From positions 1 to 64,000 of the forward strand of contig NZ_JAMOHZ010000006.1 of the NCBI RefSeq assembly GCF_024448715.1: 64,000 nt of DNA, written 5' to 3'. The DNA comes from Stutzerimonas stutzeri. Its GTDB lineage: Bacteria; Pseudomonadota; Gammaproteobacteria; Pseudomonadales; Pseudomonadaceae. This document shows, in pieces, positions 9,160 to 18,605 of this stretch. Position 1 is the first letter of the stretch. Each line of letters begins with the position of its first letter. Below the pieces are notes generated by a model that made no database searches, had not been told where the DNA came from, and saw only the letters and a list, made by a program, of their open reading frames with translations. The translations under genes were made by a program, and so were the position numbers.

Positions 9160-9642
9160 TCAGTCTTCCTTGCCTTTGGTGCGCATAGCGCGCTGGATTT
9201 CCCGGTCGGAGTCGCGCTCTTTCTCCGTGTGGCGCTTGTCGAACTCTTTCTTGCCTTTGCCTAAGGCGATGTCGCACTTGATCAAGTGCTTTTTCCAGTA
9301 AATCGACAGGGCAACACAGGCGTAGCCCTTTTGCTGCACCGCTCCGAACAGCTTGCCCAGCTCGCGCTTGTTCAACAGTAATTTGCGGGTGCGGGTGGGG
9401 TCGGCGATGACATGAGTGCTGGCTGCGGTGAGTGGTGTGATATGACAGCCCATGAGCCAGGCTTCGCCATCCTTCAGCAGAACGTAGCTATCGACGAGTT
9501 GCGCCTTGCCGGCACGCAGACTCTTTACTTCCCAGCCGGCCAGAACGAGACCCGCCTCGAATTTCTGTTCGATGAAGTAATCGTGTAGCGCTTTCTTGTT
9601 TAGCGCGATGGTCCCGGGGGACTGTTTCTTCTGTTTGGCCAT
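9160..9642 (-). CDS. smpB: SsrA-binding protein SmpB
   Basis: Binds the tRNA-like domain of tmRNA and delivers it to stalled ribosomes. The 160-residue protein has the SmpB beta-barrel ([56 protein letters not shown]). The basic C-terminal tail, [20 protein letters not shown], threads into the empty mRNA channel. The start at 9642 ([15 protein letters not shown]) matches the family; 16 extra codons upstream are open but not conserved. It is divergent from ratA-rnfH, the usual order in gammaproteobacteria. Its RNA partner ssrA lies about 8 kb to the left. Confidence 0.97.
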   Translation of the reverse strand: MAKQKKQSPGTIALNKKALHDYFIEQKFEAGLVLAGWEVKSLRAGKAQLVDSYVLLKDGEAWLMGCHITPLTAASTHVIADPTRTRKLLLNKRELGKLFGAVQQKGYACVALSIYWKKHLIKCDIALGKGKKEFDKRHTEKERDSDREIQRAMRTKGKED

Positions 9643-9859
9643 AGGCTGCGCATTATAGGGAGTCCCGCTGCGGCTGGCGATAACCAGCACGCTACGATGG
9701 TATGAAACTTGAGAGGGGCGCGCTTATCCCAGACAATATGCTCTTTGCGCGCGTTCAGGCCCGGTGCGGCGGAACCTGCGTATGGCTCTTGCTCTCGGTG
9801 ATCGCTCGTCGCCGCTTGCTGTGGCGGTCTCTGACCGTCGAATGACGAAGAAGGTCTGC

Positions 9860-10294
9860 ATGACGACGCATATTCAACGCTCGGCGCTACTGCCGTATCC
9901 GGCGCACGCGCTGTTCGACATGGTCAATGACGTAGCCAGCTATCCGCAGTTTCTGCCTTGGTGTTCCGCTACCGAGGTGCTGTCCAGCAGCGAGACTCAG
10001 ATGCAAGCAAGCATGACGGTAGCGAAAGCCGGCATTAGTCAGCGTTTCCTCACGTGTAACGAGTTGCAGGCGGGTAAACGCATCGAGATGACTCTCGAAG
10101 AGGGGCCGTTCAGTCATCTGCATGGCATCTGGGAGTTCAAAGCGCTGGGTGAGAAGGCCTGCAAGATCAGCCTTGACCTAACCTTCGATTACGCCGGTCC
10201 GTTGGTCCGGGCTACTCTTGGTCCGCTGTTCAATCAGGCCGCTAATACGTTGGTCGATGCGTTCTGTGATCGGGCGAAACAGCTCTATGGATAA
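9860..10294 (+). CDS. ratA: RatA/PasT-family START-domain protein
   Basis: A 144-residue protein of the polyketide cyclase/START (Coq10-like) family, known in E. coli as RatA, PasT or YfjG. Family roles proposed include interaction with the 50S subunit and ubiquinone-related functions; the role here is not settled by sequence. Typical segments are ALLPYPAHALFDMVNDVASYPQFLPWC (residues about 9-35), EMTLEEGPFSHLHGIWEF and the C-terminal helix LFNQAANTLVDAFCDRAKQLYG. ATG 9860 is chosen over 9764 because GAAGG lies 5 bases upstream and the conserved fold starts right after it. It overlaps rnfH by 8 bases, suggesting translational coupling, and is divergent from smpB. Confidence 0.9.
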   Translation: MTTHIQRSALLPYPAHALFDMVNDVASYPQFLPWCSATEVLSSSETQMQASMTVAKAGISQRFLTCNELQAGKRIEMTLEEGPFSHLHGIWEFKALGEKACKISLDLTFDYAGPLVRATLGPLFNQAANTLVDAFCDRAKQLYG

Positions 10295-10619
10295 GCCGAT
10301 CATCGCGATTGAGGTGGTCTACGCGCTTGCCAATAAGCAGAAGCTGCTGCGCCTGACAGTCCCTCAAGACACAACGGTGCGTCAGGCTGCGGTCCTTTCA
10401 GGAATGGACGGTTTCTTTCCGGGACTTGATTTGGCAACCGCACCGCTTGGTGTTTTCGGTAAGGCGGTACCCAAGCCGGACGAACGTGTGCTTGAAGAGG
10501 GTGAGCGGGTGGAAATCTATAGGCCGCTGATCGCCGATCCGAAGGAAGTGCGTAAGCAGCGCGCGGCGAAGGCGGCGCAGAACAAGGCTGGCGATTCGCG
10601 CGGCGGATCGGCTGCTTAG
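10287..10619 (+). CDS. rnfH: RnfH-family ubiquitin-like protein
   Basis: Small beta-grasp protein of the RnfH (YfjF, RatB) family; its biochemical role is unknown, though its name comes from Rnf operons. The 110-residue product shows IAIEVVYALANKQKLLRLTV, GMDGFFPG, GVFGKAVPKPDERVLEEGER and VEIYRPLIADPKEVRKQRA, the characteristic C-terminal signature, then a Lys/Ala-rich tail. The start at 10287 overlaps the end of ratA by 8 bases. A strong terminator follows at 10642, so ratA-rnfH form a closed two-gene unit. Confidence 0.93.
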   Translation: MDKPIIAIEVVYALANKQKLLRLTVPQDTTVRQAAVLSGMDGFFPGLDLATAPLGVFGKAVPKPDERVLEEGERVEIYRPLIADPKEVRKQRAAKAAQNKAGDSRGGSAA

Positions 10620-10641
10620 GGTTGTGGTAACAGAAAGCGAT

Positions 10642-10668
10642 AAAGCCCGGGGTGCCGGGCTTTCTTTT
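10642..10668. terminator. Bidirectional terminator between rnfH and bamE
   Basis: AAAGCCCGG, loop GGTG, CCGGGCTTT, then CTTTTAT on the plus strand; A-rich flanks on the left give T on the other strand. It can serve both converging genes. Confidence 0.88.
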
Positions 10669-10677
10669 ATCTCGCGC

Positions 10678-11181
10678 TCAGTTTGTTTCCAAACTGTCCG
10701 GAGTTGGCACCGGGACCGGCTCGGCAGCGTCGACGTCACGCTGAATCTGCTCGAGCAGTGAGCCGGGTTCGGTAGCCTCTGGCTCGGTGCGAACCGGTGT
10801 TTCGGTGGCCGGCTGATCAGTGCCGAGGATGGCCTCGTCGCGGCTGACGCCCGGCTTGAAGTCGCCGGCCAGGCCTGCCAACTGGTCGTTGGCGTTGAAT
10901 ACGAGGCTTACGCGTTCCTGCTGGCGCTGACTGCCGCCCGGCTGGATGCTGTACAGGTAATCCCAGCGGTCGGCATGAAAGGTGTCGGTGATCAGCGGAT
11001 TGCCCATGATAAACCGTACTTGCGAGCGGGTCATTCCGGGGCGTAACTGGTCTATCATGTCCTGTGTAACGACATTGCCCTGTTGAATGTCGACCTTGTA
11101 AACCCCGGGGAATGAACAACCGGCGAGTGCGAACAGACCCACAAGCGTGAGACTGGACAGCATGAGCTTGGTGTTTTGCAT
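10678..11181 (-). CDS. bamE: Outer membrane assembly lipoprotein BamE (OmlA)
   Basis: Lipoprotein subunit of the BAM complex, which inserts beta-barrel proteins into the outer membrane; called OmlA in P. aeruginosa. Residues 1-21 form a lipoprotein signal with lipobox LALAGC and lipidated Cys22. The SmpA/OmlA domain follows ([39 protein letters not shown]). A Pro/Glu-rich tail of about 50 residues, longer than in E. coli BamE (167 residues in all), is typical of pseudomonads. The start at 11181 is the one giving a proper signal peptide. The gene diverges from fur, as in P. aeruginosa. Confidence 0.95.
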   Translation of the reverse strand: MQNTKLMLSSLTLVGLFALAGCSFPGVYKVDIQQGNVVTQDMIDQLRPGMTRSQVRFIMGNPLITDTFHADRWDYLYSIQPGGSQRQQERVSLVFNANDQLAGLAGDFKPGVSRDEAILGTDQPATETPVRTEPEATEPGSLLEQIQRDVDAAEPVPVPTPDSLETN

Positions 11182-11275
11182 CGGTAGGTGACTTCCACTA
11201 TCTTGGCTGGGCAAAGACCCGGATCATACCCGTATTGAAGGAGGCTGCGAAACAGCAGCAGCGAGAAAGCCAACC

Positions 11276-11683
11276 ATGGTTGAAAATAGCGAACTACGCA
11301 AAGCTGGCCTCAAAGTGACCCTCCCTCGGGTCAAAATCCTGCAGATGCTGGATACCACTGACCGGCGCCATATGAGCGCTGAAGACGTCTACAAGGCGCT
11401 GATGGAGGCCGGCGAGGATGTCGGTCTGGCAACTGTCTACCGAGTGTTGACCCAATTCGAGGCCGCCGGCCTCGTGGTTCGGCATAATTTCGATGGTGGT
11501 CATGCGGTGTTCGAGCTTGCTGACAGTGGCCATCACGACCATATGGTCTGTGTCGACAGTGGCGATGTCATCGAGTTTTTCGATTCCGAGATCGAAAAGC
11601 TGCAGAAAGAAATCGTCAAGCGCCACGGTTATGAGCTGGTCGATCACAATCTGGTGCTCTACGTGCGCAAAAAGGCTGAGTGA
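11276..11683 (+). CDS. fur: Ferric uptake regulator Fur
   Basis: Iron-dependent repressor of siderophore and iron-transport genes, binding Fur boxes as a dimer with Fe(II). The 135-residue sequence is nearly the P. aeruginosa Fur. It has an N-terminal winged helix (LRKAGLKVTLPRVKILQML; HMSAEDVYKALMEAGEDVGL; ATVYRVLTQFEAAGLV), then the metal-binding FDGGHAVFELADSGHHDHM and a dimerisation half. Only one Cys is visible, in the HMVCVDSG segment, so the CxxC structural zinc pairs of E. coli Fur are absent, as in other pseudomonad Fur proteins. ATG 11276 is 94 bases from the divergent bamE start; no separate start is needed. Confidence 0.98.
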   Translation: MVENSELRKAGLKVTLPRVKILQMLDTTDRRHMSAEDVYKALMEAGEDVGLATVYRVLTQFEAAGLVVRHNFDGGHAVFELADSGHHDHMVCVDSGDVIEFFDSEIEKLQKEIVKRHGYELVDHNLVLYVRKKAE

Positions 11684-11702
11684 GCGTCGGTGCAGAAAAT
11701 AT

Positions 11703-11729
11703 AAAGGCGATCCGCGGGTCGCCTTTTTC
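11703..11729 (+). terminator. fur terminator
   Basis: AAAGGCGA, 8-base loop TCCGCGGG, TCGCCTTT followed by TT. It lies 19 bases after the fur stop, between converging fur and recN, and may also serve recN through the AAA flank. Confidence 0.85.
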
Positions 11730-11736
11730 ATGTCTG

Positions 11737-13413
11737 CTAAGAGGCCTGGACTGAGCCGATCATCTGTCGGGCGTGGGCCAGCGCCTGTTCAGTCAAGTCA
11801 ACTCCGCCAAGCATTCTTGCGATCTCCTCGACTCGTTCTCCATCTTCCAGCGTTGCCACAGCGGTGTGGGTCTCGTCGCTGCCGCGAGCCTTGTGCACGA
11901 ATAGGTGATGGTGCCCTTGCGCCGCAACTTGCGGTAGGTGGGTAACGGTAAGTACTTGTCCGCGCTCGCCGAGACGGCGCAACAACTGACCGACCACTTC
12001 GGCGGTGGGGCCGCCAATGCCGACGTCCACTTCGTCGAACACCAGTGTTGGGATCCGCGAGGTCTGAGCGGTGATTACCTGGATTGCAAGGCTGATACGC
12101 GACAGTTCGCCACCAGAGGCGACCTTAGCCAGCGGTCGAAGTGGCTGCCCTGGGTTGGCGCTGACGAGAAATTCCACCTGCTCCAGTCCGTGTGGCATAA
12201 GGTCACCTTCTGCGCTGGGCTTCAGCACGACGTTAAACTTGCCGCCCGGCATGCCCAATCGCTGAATCTCCGCTTCGACCGCTCTCGCCAGTGTTTCTGC
12301 GGCTTGTTGGCGGGTAGCGCTCAGCTCTCCAGCCTTTTCCCGATAATGTCGCTCATATGCAGCAAGCTCTTCGCCGAGTTGCTCCAGCGCGTCATCATTG
12401 GCGTTCAGGCTTTCCATCTCCTCGAACAACCGTTGTTGTAAGGCTGATAGTTCCAGCGGTTGCACCCGGTGCTTGCGCGCCAAGGTATAGATGCTATCCA
12501 GCCGTTCTTCCAGCGCCTGCTGGCGCTGCGGATCGGAATCGAAATGGTCAAGGAATCGGTTCAGCTCGCCGACCGCTTCTTCCACCTGGATCTGTGCGCT
12601 GGAGAGCAGGTTGACTGCTTCGCCGAGTGCACCCGGTTGGTTCTGAAATGCGGTGAGGCGTTGCAGACTCGAGGTCAGCGCTGACAATACGTTTCCCGCA
12701 TCGCTCTCGCTGCATAGGTCGATCACTTGGCGGCAGGCGCCGAGCAGGTGCTCGGCGTTGGCAAGGTTCTTGTGCTCCTGCTCCAGATGTTCCAGCTCGT
12801 CCTCACCAAGGGCGAGGGTTTCCAGTTCTTCCAGCTGATAGCTCAGCAATTGATGGCGAGCGCGCTGCTCATCGCTGCTGTTACTCAGGCGCTCCAGGGT
12901 CTGCCGGGTCTGGCGCCAGCGTTGTGCAGCCAACTGAACCTGACGTGCCAGGTCCTGGCTGCCGCTGTATTCGTCAAGCAGACGCCGATGGGTATCGAGC
13001 TTTAGTAGCGACTGGTGTTCGTGCTGGCTGTGAATATCGATCAGCAATTCACCGAGCGCCTTAAGGTCCCCCTGAGGGCAGGGCGTGCCGTTGATATAGC
13101 CGCGCGAGCGACCTTCGGCAGTAATTACTCGGCGGAGAATGCATGGGCCGTCGTTATCCAGGTCGCGCTCCACCAGCCAGGCCCGCGCGTCGGGAATGTC
13201 GTCCAGATCGAAGCTGGCAAGAATGTCGGCCTTATCCGCGCCGATGCGCACCACGCTGCTGTCGGCGCGGTCGCCAAGGGTCAATCCGAGCGCGTCGAGC
13301 ATGATCGATTTGCCGGCGCCGGTTTCGCCACTGATCACGCTCATGCCGCGCTTCAGCTCAAGGTCGAGGTGCTCGACGATGGCGTAGTTATGAACAGACA
13401 GATGAACCAGCAT
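11737..13413 (-). CDS. recN: DNA repair protein RecN
   Basis: SMC-like ATPase acting in recombinational repair of double-strand breaks. The 558-residue protein has Walker A GETGAGKSIML near residue 30 in the N-terminal half-ATPase. A central coiled coil of about 300 residues follows, rich in Leu/Glu/Gln (QLEELETLALGEDELEHLEQ). The C-terminal half-ATPase has the signature SGGELSRISLAIQVI near 430 and Walker B LVFDEVDVGIGG. Length is normal. In many bacteria recN is LexA-controlled, but I did not find a clear LexA box (CTG-N10-CAG) in the intergenic region upstream. It is divergent from grpE across about 225 bases holding a repeat and the grpE promoter. Confidence 0.97.
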   Translation of the reverse strand: MLVHLSVHNYAIVEHLDLELKRGMSVISGETGAGKSIMLDALGLTLGDRADSSVVRIGADKADILASFDLDDIPDARAWLVERDLDNDGPCILRRVITAEGRSRGYINGTPCPQGDLKALGELLIDIHSQHEHQSLLKLDTHRRLLDEYSGSQDLARQVQLAAQRWRQTRQTLERLSNSSDEQRARHQLLSYQLEELETLALGEDELEHLEQEHKNLANAEHLLGACRQVIDLCSESDAGNVLSALTSSLQRLTAFQNQPGALGEAVNLLSSAQIQVEEAVGELNRFLDHFDSDPQRQQALEERLDSIYTLARKHRVQPLELSALQQRLFEEMESLNANDDALEQLGEELAAYERHYREKAGELSATRQQAAETLARAVEAEIQRLGMPGGKFNVVLKPSAEGDLMPHGLEQVEFLVSANPGQPLRPLAKVASGGELSRISLAIQVITAQTSRIPTLVFDEVDVGIGGPTAEVVGQLLRRLGERGQVLTVTHLPQVAAQGHHHLFVHKARGSDETHTAVATLEDGERVEEIARMLGGVDLTEQALAHARQMIGSVQAS

Positions 13414-13464
13414 GGCAGGGCTCCTGCGTAGGTGACTGGCTATTTATACAGTTCTTCTGGGGGC

Positions 13465-13567
13465 GGCTTCAAGCGGCAAACTACAGGCGGCAAGAACTCC
13501 CAGCCACGATCGGGTGCAACTTTTGCTCGCGGTCGATAGCCTGTAGCTGCCTCCAACCCTTGAAGCC
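13465..13567. repeat. Degenerate intergenic inverted repeat, recN-grpE
   Basis: GGCTTCAAG (13465-13473) and CTTGAAGCC (13559-13567) are perfect inverted arms. The inner sequence carries further related pieces (CGGCAAACTACAGGCGGCAAG against GCCTGTAGCTGCC). It belongs to the same family of GCTTGCAG/CAAGCGGCAAG-type intergenic repeats seen at 17521, 35391, 37219, 39601 and 57678. The right arm supplies the -35 of the grpE heat-shock promoter. Confidence 0.65.
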
Positions 13568-13586
13568 GTGCTCGTCGCCCCCATAT
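13559..13586 (+). promoter_or_regulatory. Sigma-32 (RpoH) promoter of grpE
   Basis: CTTGAA (13559-13564), 14-base spacer, CCCCATAT (13579-13586): an almost exact match to the RpoH consensus CTTGAA-N13/14-CCCCATNT. The expected start is near 13593, about 47 bases before grpE ATG. Confidence 0.88.
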
Positions 13587-13639
13587 AGCGGCACAAGCGC
13601 GGGCTGACCGCCCGCTGAAGTCTTGATGAGGAGGATCGC

Positions 13640-14209
13640 ATGGCCGACGAGCAGAACCTGGACAACCAGACCCCTGAAGAGAACGAGACCGAGCAAGCCG
13701 AAGTGGCCGAGGATCTGGCTGCCCGCGTGCAGTCACTCGAAGAGCAACTCGCGGCGGCGCAGGATCAGTCCCTGCGGGTTGCGGCCGAGCTGCAGAATAT
13801 TCGCCGCCGCGCCGAGCAGGATGTGGAAAAGGCGCACAAGTTCGCGCTGGAAAAATTTGCCGGTGATCTGCTGGCCGTTGCCGATAGTCTCGAGCGTGGT
13901 CTCGAGCTGTCGAGTCCGAACGACGAAGCAGTCAAGCCGATGCGCGAAGGCGTCGAGCTGACCTTCAAGTTGCTGCTCGATACCCTGGCGCGCCATCAGC
14001 TGGCACAGCTAGACCCGCAGGGCGAGCCCTTCAATCCTGAGCATCACCAGGCCATGGCCATGGAAGAAAGCACCCATGCCGAGCCTGGCAGCGTGCTCAA
14101 GGTTTTTCAGAAGGGCTACCTGCTCAACGGTCGGTTGCTGCGTCCGGCAATGGTCGTGGTCAGCAAGGCGCCAGCGCAAACCCCGCCTTCGATTGATGAG
14201 AAGGCTTGA
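13640..14209 (+). CDS. grpE: Nucleotide exchange factor GrpE
   Basis: Exchanges ADP for ATP on DnaK and acts as a thermosensor in the family. The 189-residue protein has an acidic disordered start ([19 protein letters not shown]), a long dimerising coiled coil (about residues 28-100, including [20 protein letters not shown]) and the C-terminal beta domain with [14 protein letters not shown] and [23 protein letters not shown] lies about 8 bases before ATG 13640. It is first of grpE-dnaK-dnaJ and has an RpoH-type promoter; a second such promoter overlaps its stop codon. Confidence 0.97.
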   Translation: MADEQNLDNQTPEENETEQAEVAEDLAARVQSLEEQLAAAQDQSLRVAAELQNIRRRAEQDVEKAHKFALEKFAGDLLAVADSLERGLELSSPNDEAVKPMREGVELTFKLLLDTLARHQLAQLDPQGEPFNPEHHQAMAMEESTHAEPGSVLKVFQKGYLLNGRLLRPAMVVVSKAPAQTPPSIDEKA

Positions 14210-14232
14210 ATTTCGGCTATTGAACCCCATCT
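14205..14232 (+). promoter_or_regulatory. Sigma-32 (RpoH) promoter of dnaK
   Basis: CTTGAA (14205-14210, overlapping the grpE TGA), 14-base spacer, CCCCATCT (14225-14232). The spacing is identical to the grpE promoter. The predicted start near 14239 leaves about 65 bases of leader before dnaK. Confidence 0.88.
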
Positions 14233-14304
14233 CGTAGCCAAGCGTTTTTGTGTTACCCGCTGCCGGTAATCAGGCGCGGATCAATCAAGTTCGGAGAGAA
14301 GCAC

Positions 14305-16218
14305 ATGGGCAAGATTATCGGTATCGACCTGGGAACGACCAACTCCTGCGTCTCCATTCTGGAAAATGGCAAAGCTAAGGTGATCGAGAACGCCGAAGGC
14401 GGCCGCACCACCCCGTCAATCGTTGCGTATGCCAATGATGGCGAAATCCTGGTCGGTCAGTCGGCCAAGCGCCAGGCGGTGACCAACCCACACAACACTC
14501 TGTACGCGGTGAAGCGACTCATCGGTCGTCGTTTCGACGAAGAAGTCGTGCAGAAAGATATCCAGATGGTCCCGTACAAGATCGTCAAGGCGGACAACAG
14601 TGACGCCTGGGTCGAAGTGAGCGGCCAGAAGATGGCGCCGCCGCAGATCTCTGCCGAGATTCTGAAAAAGATGAAAAAGACCGCCGAAGACTATCTCGGC
14701 GAGCCAGTGACCGAGGCGGTGATCACCGTTCCGGCGTACTTCAACGACAGCCAGCGTCAGGCCACCAAGGACGCCGGTCGTATCGCCGGTCTGGACGTCA
14801 AGCGCATCATCAACGAGCCGACTGCTGCTGCGCTGGCTTATGGCATGGACAAGGCCAAGGGCGACCACACCGTGATCGTTTATGACCTGGGTGGCGGTAC
14901 CTTCGACGTGTCGGTAATCGAAATTGCCGAAGTCGATGGCGAACATCAGTTCGAAGTGTTGGCCACCAACGGTGACACCTTCCTCGGCGGTGAAGACTTC
15001 GACATTCGCCTGATCGACTATCTCGTCGACGAGTTCAAGAAAGAAACCGGCATGAACCTCAAGGGCGACCCGCTGGCCATGCAGCGCCTGAAGGAAGCTG
15101 CCGAGAAGGCCAAGATCGAGCTGTCCTCCAGCCAGCAGACCGACGTTAACCTGCCATACATCACTGCAGACGCGACCGGTCCGAAGCACCTGAACGTGAA
15201 AATCTCCCGTGCCAAGCTCGAAGCGCTGGTCGAGGATCTGGTGCAGCGCACCATCGAGCCGTGCCGCATGGCCATGAAGGACGCCGGTATCGACGTCTCC
15301 AAGATCGACGACGTGATCCTCGTCGGTGGTCAGACCCGTATGCCACTGGTGCAGCAGAAGGTCGCCGAGTTCTTCGGCAAGGAAGCGCGTAAGGACGTCA
15401 ACCCGGACGAAGCCGTCGCCATGGGTGCTGCCATTCAGGGCGCCGTTCTGGCTGGTGACGTTAAGGATGTGTTGCTGCTCGACGTGTCCCCGCTGACCTT
15501 GGGTATCGAAACCATGGGTGGCGTGATGACCGCGCTGATTGAAAAGAACACCACTATTCCGACCAAGAAGTCGCAGGTGTTCTCGACTGCCGATGACAAC
15601 CAGAGCGCCGTGACCATTCACGTGCTGCAGGGCGAGCGCAAGCAGGCTGGGCAGAACAAATCGCTGGGTCGTTTCGATCTGGCCGAGATTCCGCCGGCTC
15701 CGCGTGGCGTGCCTCAGATTGAGGTGACGTTCGACATCGACGCCAACGGCATCCTGCACGTGTCTGCCAAGGACAAGGCCACCGGCAAGCATCAGTCCAT
15801 CGTGATCAAGGCTAACTCGGGTCTGTCCGAGGAAGAAATCGAGCAGATGGTGCGCGACGCCGAGGCCAACGCCGAGGAGGATCGCAAGTTCGAAGAATTG
15901 GTCACTGCGCGTAACCAAGGCGATCAGTTGGTCCATGCGACCCGCAAAATGCTGACCGAAGCCGGCGACAAGGCGACCGAGGAAGACAAGGCCAGCATCG
16001 AGAAGACTATCGGCGAGCTGGAAGTAGCCATCAAGGGCGACGACAAAGCCGAGATCGAAGCCAAGATCGCTGCGGTTTCCCAGGCCTCCACGCCGCTGGC
16101 ACAGAAGATGTACGCCGAGCAGCCTCAGGGCGGTGAGGGCGAGCAGGCTGGCAATAACGCGCAATCCGGCGACGATGTGGTCGACGCTGAGTTTGAAGAG
16201 GTCAAGGACAACAAGTAA
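14305..16218 (+). CDS. dnaK: Chaperone DnaK (Hsp70)
   Basis: ATP-dependent cytosolic chaperone working with DnaJ and GrpE. The 637-residue protein matches the usual Pseudomonas length. It opens [18 protein letters not shown] (phosphate loop 1), has [16 protein letters not shown] near residue 195 and [16 protein letters not shown] near 335. The linker [19 protein letters not shown] leads into the substrate-binding domain, and a helical lid and tail end [17 protein letters not shown] 14305 (GGAGAGAAGCAC just upstream) is chosen over 14248, whose 19 extra residues are foreign to Hsp70s. The gene has its own RpoH-type promoter. Confidence 0.99.
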   Translation: MGKIIGIDLGTTNSCVSILENGKAKVIENAEGGRTTPSIVAYANDGEILVGQSAKRQAVTNPHNTLYAVKRLIGRRFDEEVVQKDIQMVPYKIVKADNSDAWVEVSGQKMAPPQISAEILKKMKKTAEDYLGEPVTEAVITVPAYFNDSQRQATKDAGRIAGLDVKRIINEPTAAALAYGMDKAKGDHTVIVYDLGGGTFDVSVIEIAEVDGEHQFEVLATNGDTFLGGEDFDIRLIDYLVDEFKKETGMNLKGDPLAMQRLKEAAEKAKIELSSSQQTDVNLPYITADATGPKHLNVKISRAKLEALVEDLVQRTIEPCRMAMKDAGIDVSKIDDVILVGGQTRMPLVQQKVAEFFGKEARKDVNPDEAVAMGAAIQGAVLAGDVKDVLLLDVSPLTLGIETMGGVMTALIEKNTTIPTKKSQVFSTADDNQSAVTIHVLQGERKQAGQNKSLGRFDLAEIPPAPRGVPQIEVTFDIDANGILHVSAKDKATGKHQSIVIKANSGLSEEEIEQMVRDAEANAEEDRKFEELVTARNQGDQLVHATRKMLTEAGDKATEEDKASIEKTIGELEVAIKGDDKAEIEAKIAAVSQASTPLAQKMYAEQPQGGEGEQAGNNAQSGDDVVDAEFEEVKDNK

Positions 16219-16319
16219 GCCGCGGCTTATGACCTCCATGAGTGGAGAGGGCGCCGCGGCTGCCATCCTGGTCGCTGCTGCCTTTAGCTCCAACCCGAAG
16301 CGGTGATGCCGCGACGGGC

Positions 16320-16352
16320 TTGATCGCCGCGCGGGGGCTTGCTCCCGCGTCG
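16320..16352. repeat. REP-like palindrome between dnaK and dnaJ
   Basis: CGCGCGGGGGCTTGCTCCCGCG forms a near-perfect hairpin (stem about 16330-16336 with 16343-16349) of the Pseudomonas REP type with a central CTTGC. It is a single copy in the 174-base gap; it may attenuate or stabilise the dnaK-dnaJ transcript. Confidence 0.65.
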
Positions 16353-16392
16353 GCGTGTCTGGAGGGTACGAATTTGAAGGTTCAGGAAATTT

Positions 16393-17520
16393 ATGGCCAA
16401 ACGTGACTATTACGAAGTGCTGGGTGTCGAGCGCGGCGCCAGCGAGGCGGAGCTGAAAAAGGCTTATCGCCGCCTCGCGATGAAGCACCATCCGGACCGT
16501 AATCCCGGAGATAAAGCGGCTGAAGACGCGTTCAAGGAAGCCAACGAGGCTTACGAAGTGTTGTCCGATGCGAGCAAGCGCCAGGCCTACGATCAGTACG
16601 GTCACGCCGGCGTCGATCCGCAGATGGGCGCAGGGGCGGGCGCCGCGTACGGCAACGCCAACTTCTCCGATATCTTCGGTGACGTATTCAGCGATTTCTT
16701 TGCCGGCGGACGCGGCAGTTCACGTGGTGGCGCCCAGCGCGGTAGCGACCTGCGCTACACGCTTGAACTGGATCTGGAAGAGGCCGTTCGCGGCACCACG
16801 GTCACCATCCGTGTGCCGACGCTTGCCGAGTGCAAGGCCTGCGATGGCTCCGGCGCCAAGAAGGGCACCAGTCCTGTTACCTGTACCACCTGCGGTGGTA
16901 TTGGCCAGGTCCGTATGCAGCAGGGCTTTTTCTCCGTTCAGCAGACCTGCCCGCGCTGCCATGGCAGCGGCAAGATGATTTCCGATCCTTGTGGCAGCTG
17001 TCACGGCCAAGGGCGCGTCGAGGAGCAGAAAACGCTTTCGGTCAAGGTTCCGCCAGGCGTCGACACGGGCGACCGTATCCGTCTGACCGGCGAAGGCGAA
17101 GCGGGTGCTCAGGGTGGTCCGGCAGGCGATCTTTATGTTGTGGTTAACGTGCGCGAGCACCCGATTTTTCAGCGCGATGGCAAGCATTTGTATTGCGAGG
17201 TGCCGATCAGCTTCGCTGATGCAGCGCTGGGCGGCGAGCTGGAAGTTCCGACGCTGGATGGTCGCGTCAAGCTGAAGATTCCCGAGGGGACCCAAACCGG
17301 CAAGCAGTTCCGCCTGCGCGGTAAGGGCGTTGCCCCTGTCCGTGGTGGTGCCGCGGGTGACCTGCTGTGTCGTGTCGCGGTGGAAACTCCGGTCAATCTA
17401 GGCAAGCGTCAGCGCGAGCTACTCGACGAGTTCCGCAAAACGCTGCAAAGCGATAGCTCCCACTCACCTAAGGCCAGCGGCTGGTTCGAGGGGATGAAGC
17501 GCTTTTTCGGCGATTTATAA
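16393..17520 (+). CDS. dnaJ: Co-chaperone DnaJ (Hsp40)
   Basis: Stimulates DnaK ATPase and delivers substrates. The 375-residue type I DnaJ has a J domain ([30 protein letters not shown] with the HPD motif near residue 33). A Gly-rich linker follows (residues about 75-115). Then come four zinc-binding CxxCxGxG repeats ([32 protein letters not shown]) and the C-terminal substrate domains. AGGA precedes ATG 16393. It is separated from dnaK by a REP-like hairpin and no RpoH promoter was seen in that gap, so it probably relies on readthrough from the upstream promoters. Confidence 0.98.
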   Translation: MAKRDYYEVLGVERGASEAELKKAYRRLAMKHHPDRNPGDKAAEDAFKEANEAYEVLSDASKRQAYDQYGHAGVDPQMGAGAGAAYGNANFSDIFGDVFSDFFAGGRGSSRGGAQRGSDLRYTLELDLEEAVRGTTVTIRVPTLAECKACDGSGAKKGTSPVTCTTCGGIGQVRMQQGFFSVQQTCPRCHGSGKMISDPCGSCHGQGRVEEQKTLSVKVPPGVDTGDRIRLTGEGEAGAQGGPAGDLYVVVNVREHPIFQRDGKHLYCEVPISFADAALGGELEVPTLDGRVKLKIPEGTQTGKQFRLRGKGVAPVRGGAAGDLLCRVAVETPVNLGKRQRELLDEFRKTLQSDSSHSPKASGWFEGMKRFFGDL

Positions 17521-18405
<885 letters not shown>

Positions 18406-18475
18406 AACTAAGTGCCGCCTGGCTGTTGGGCGGATTTCGGCTGGACCCGAAAGGGTGTTTTCTGTAAGCTTCCCG

Positions 18476-18495
18476 TTTTAGTGTGTCCACTAAAA
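18476..18495 (+). promoter_or_regulatory. Hairpin in carA leader
   Basis: TTTTAGTG, loop TGTC, CACTAAAA: a perfect 8-bp AT-rich stem 27 bases before the attenuator-like terminator. It could pause polymerase or be part of the leader structure. It may instead be a protein-binding palindrome near the carA promoter. Confidence 0.5.
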
Positions 18496-18506
18496 GTTGC
18501 GCAGAA

Positions 18507-18605
18507 ATGACTCAAATAAAAAGCGGGATGACCTTCACACGTCATCCCGCTTTTTTACAATCTGCGCCTGCTTCAGCCTTGATCTTTGGGAGGTCTCTTG
18601 ACTAA
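18507..18605 (+). CDS. Possible leader peptide of carAB
   Basis: A 32-codon frame from ATG 18507 ([19 protein letters not shown]...) runs through the whole terminator hairpin and ends at TAA 18603-18605, three codons into carA. Transcription attenuation with a leader peptide has been described for the P. aeruginosa carA region. This frame sits where such a leader would be. No strong ribosome binding site is visible (GCAGAA precedes it), so it may not be translated. Confidence 0.3.
   Translation: MTQIKSGMTFTRHPAFLQSAPASALIFGRSLD
18523..18556 (+). terminator. Attenuator-like terminator in the carA leader
   Basis: GCGGGATGAC, 8-base loop CTTCACAC, GTCATCCCGC, then six T: a perfect 10-bp stem 42 bases before the carA start. 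It could terminate dapB readthrough or act as a pyrimidine/arginine-responsive attenuator for carAB. Confidence 0.88.

Noticed and set aside
14416-16605. 729-residue open frame opposite dnaK (minus strand)
   Set aside because: It is the antisense shadow of dnaK/dnaJ in GC-rich DNA. Such anti-dnaK frames have been misannotated before as glutamate dehydrogenases. No independent promoter, SD or domain evidence.
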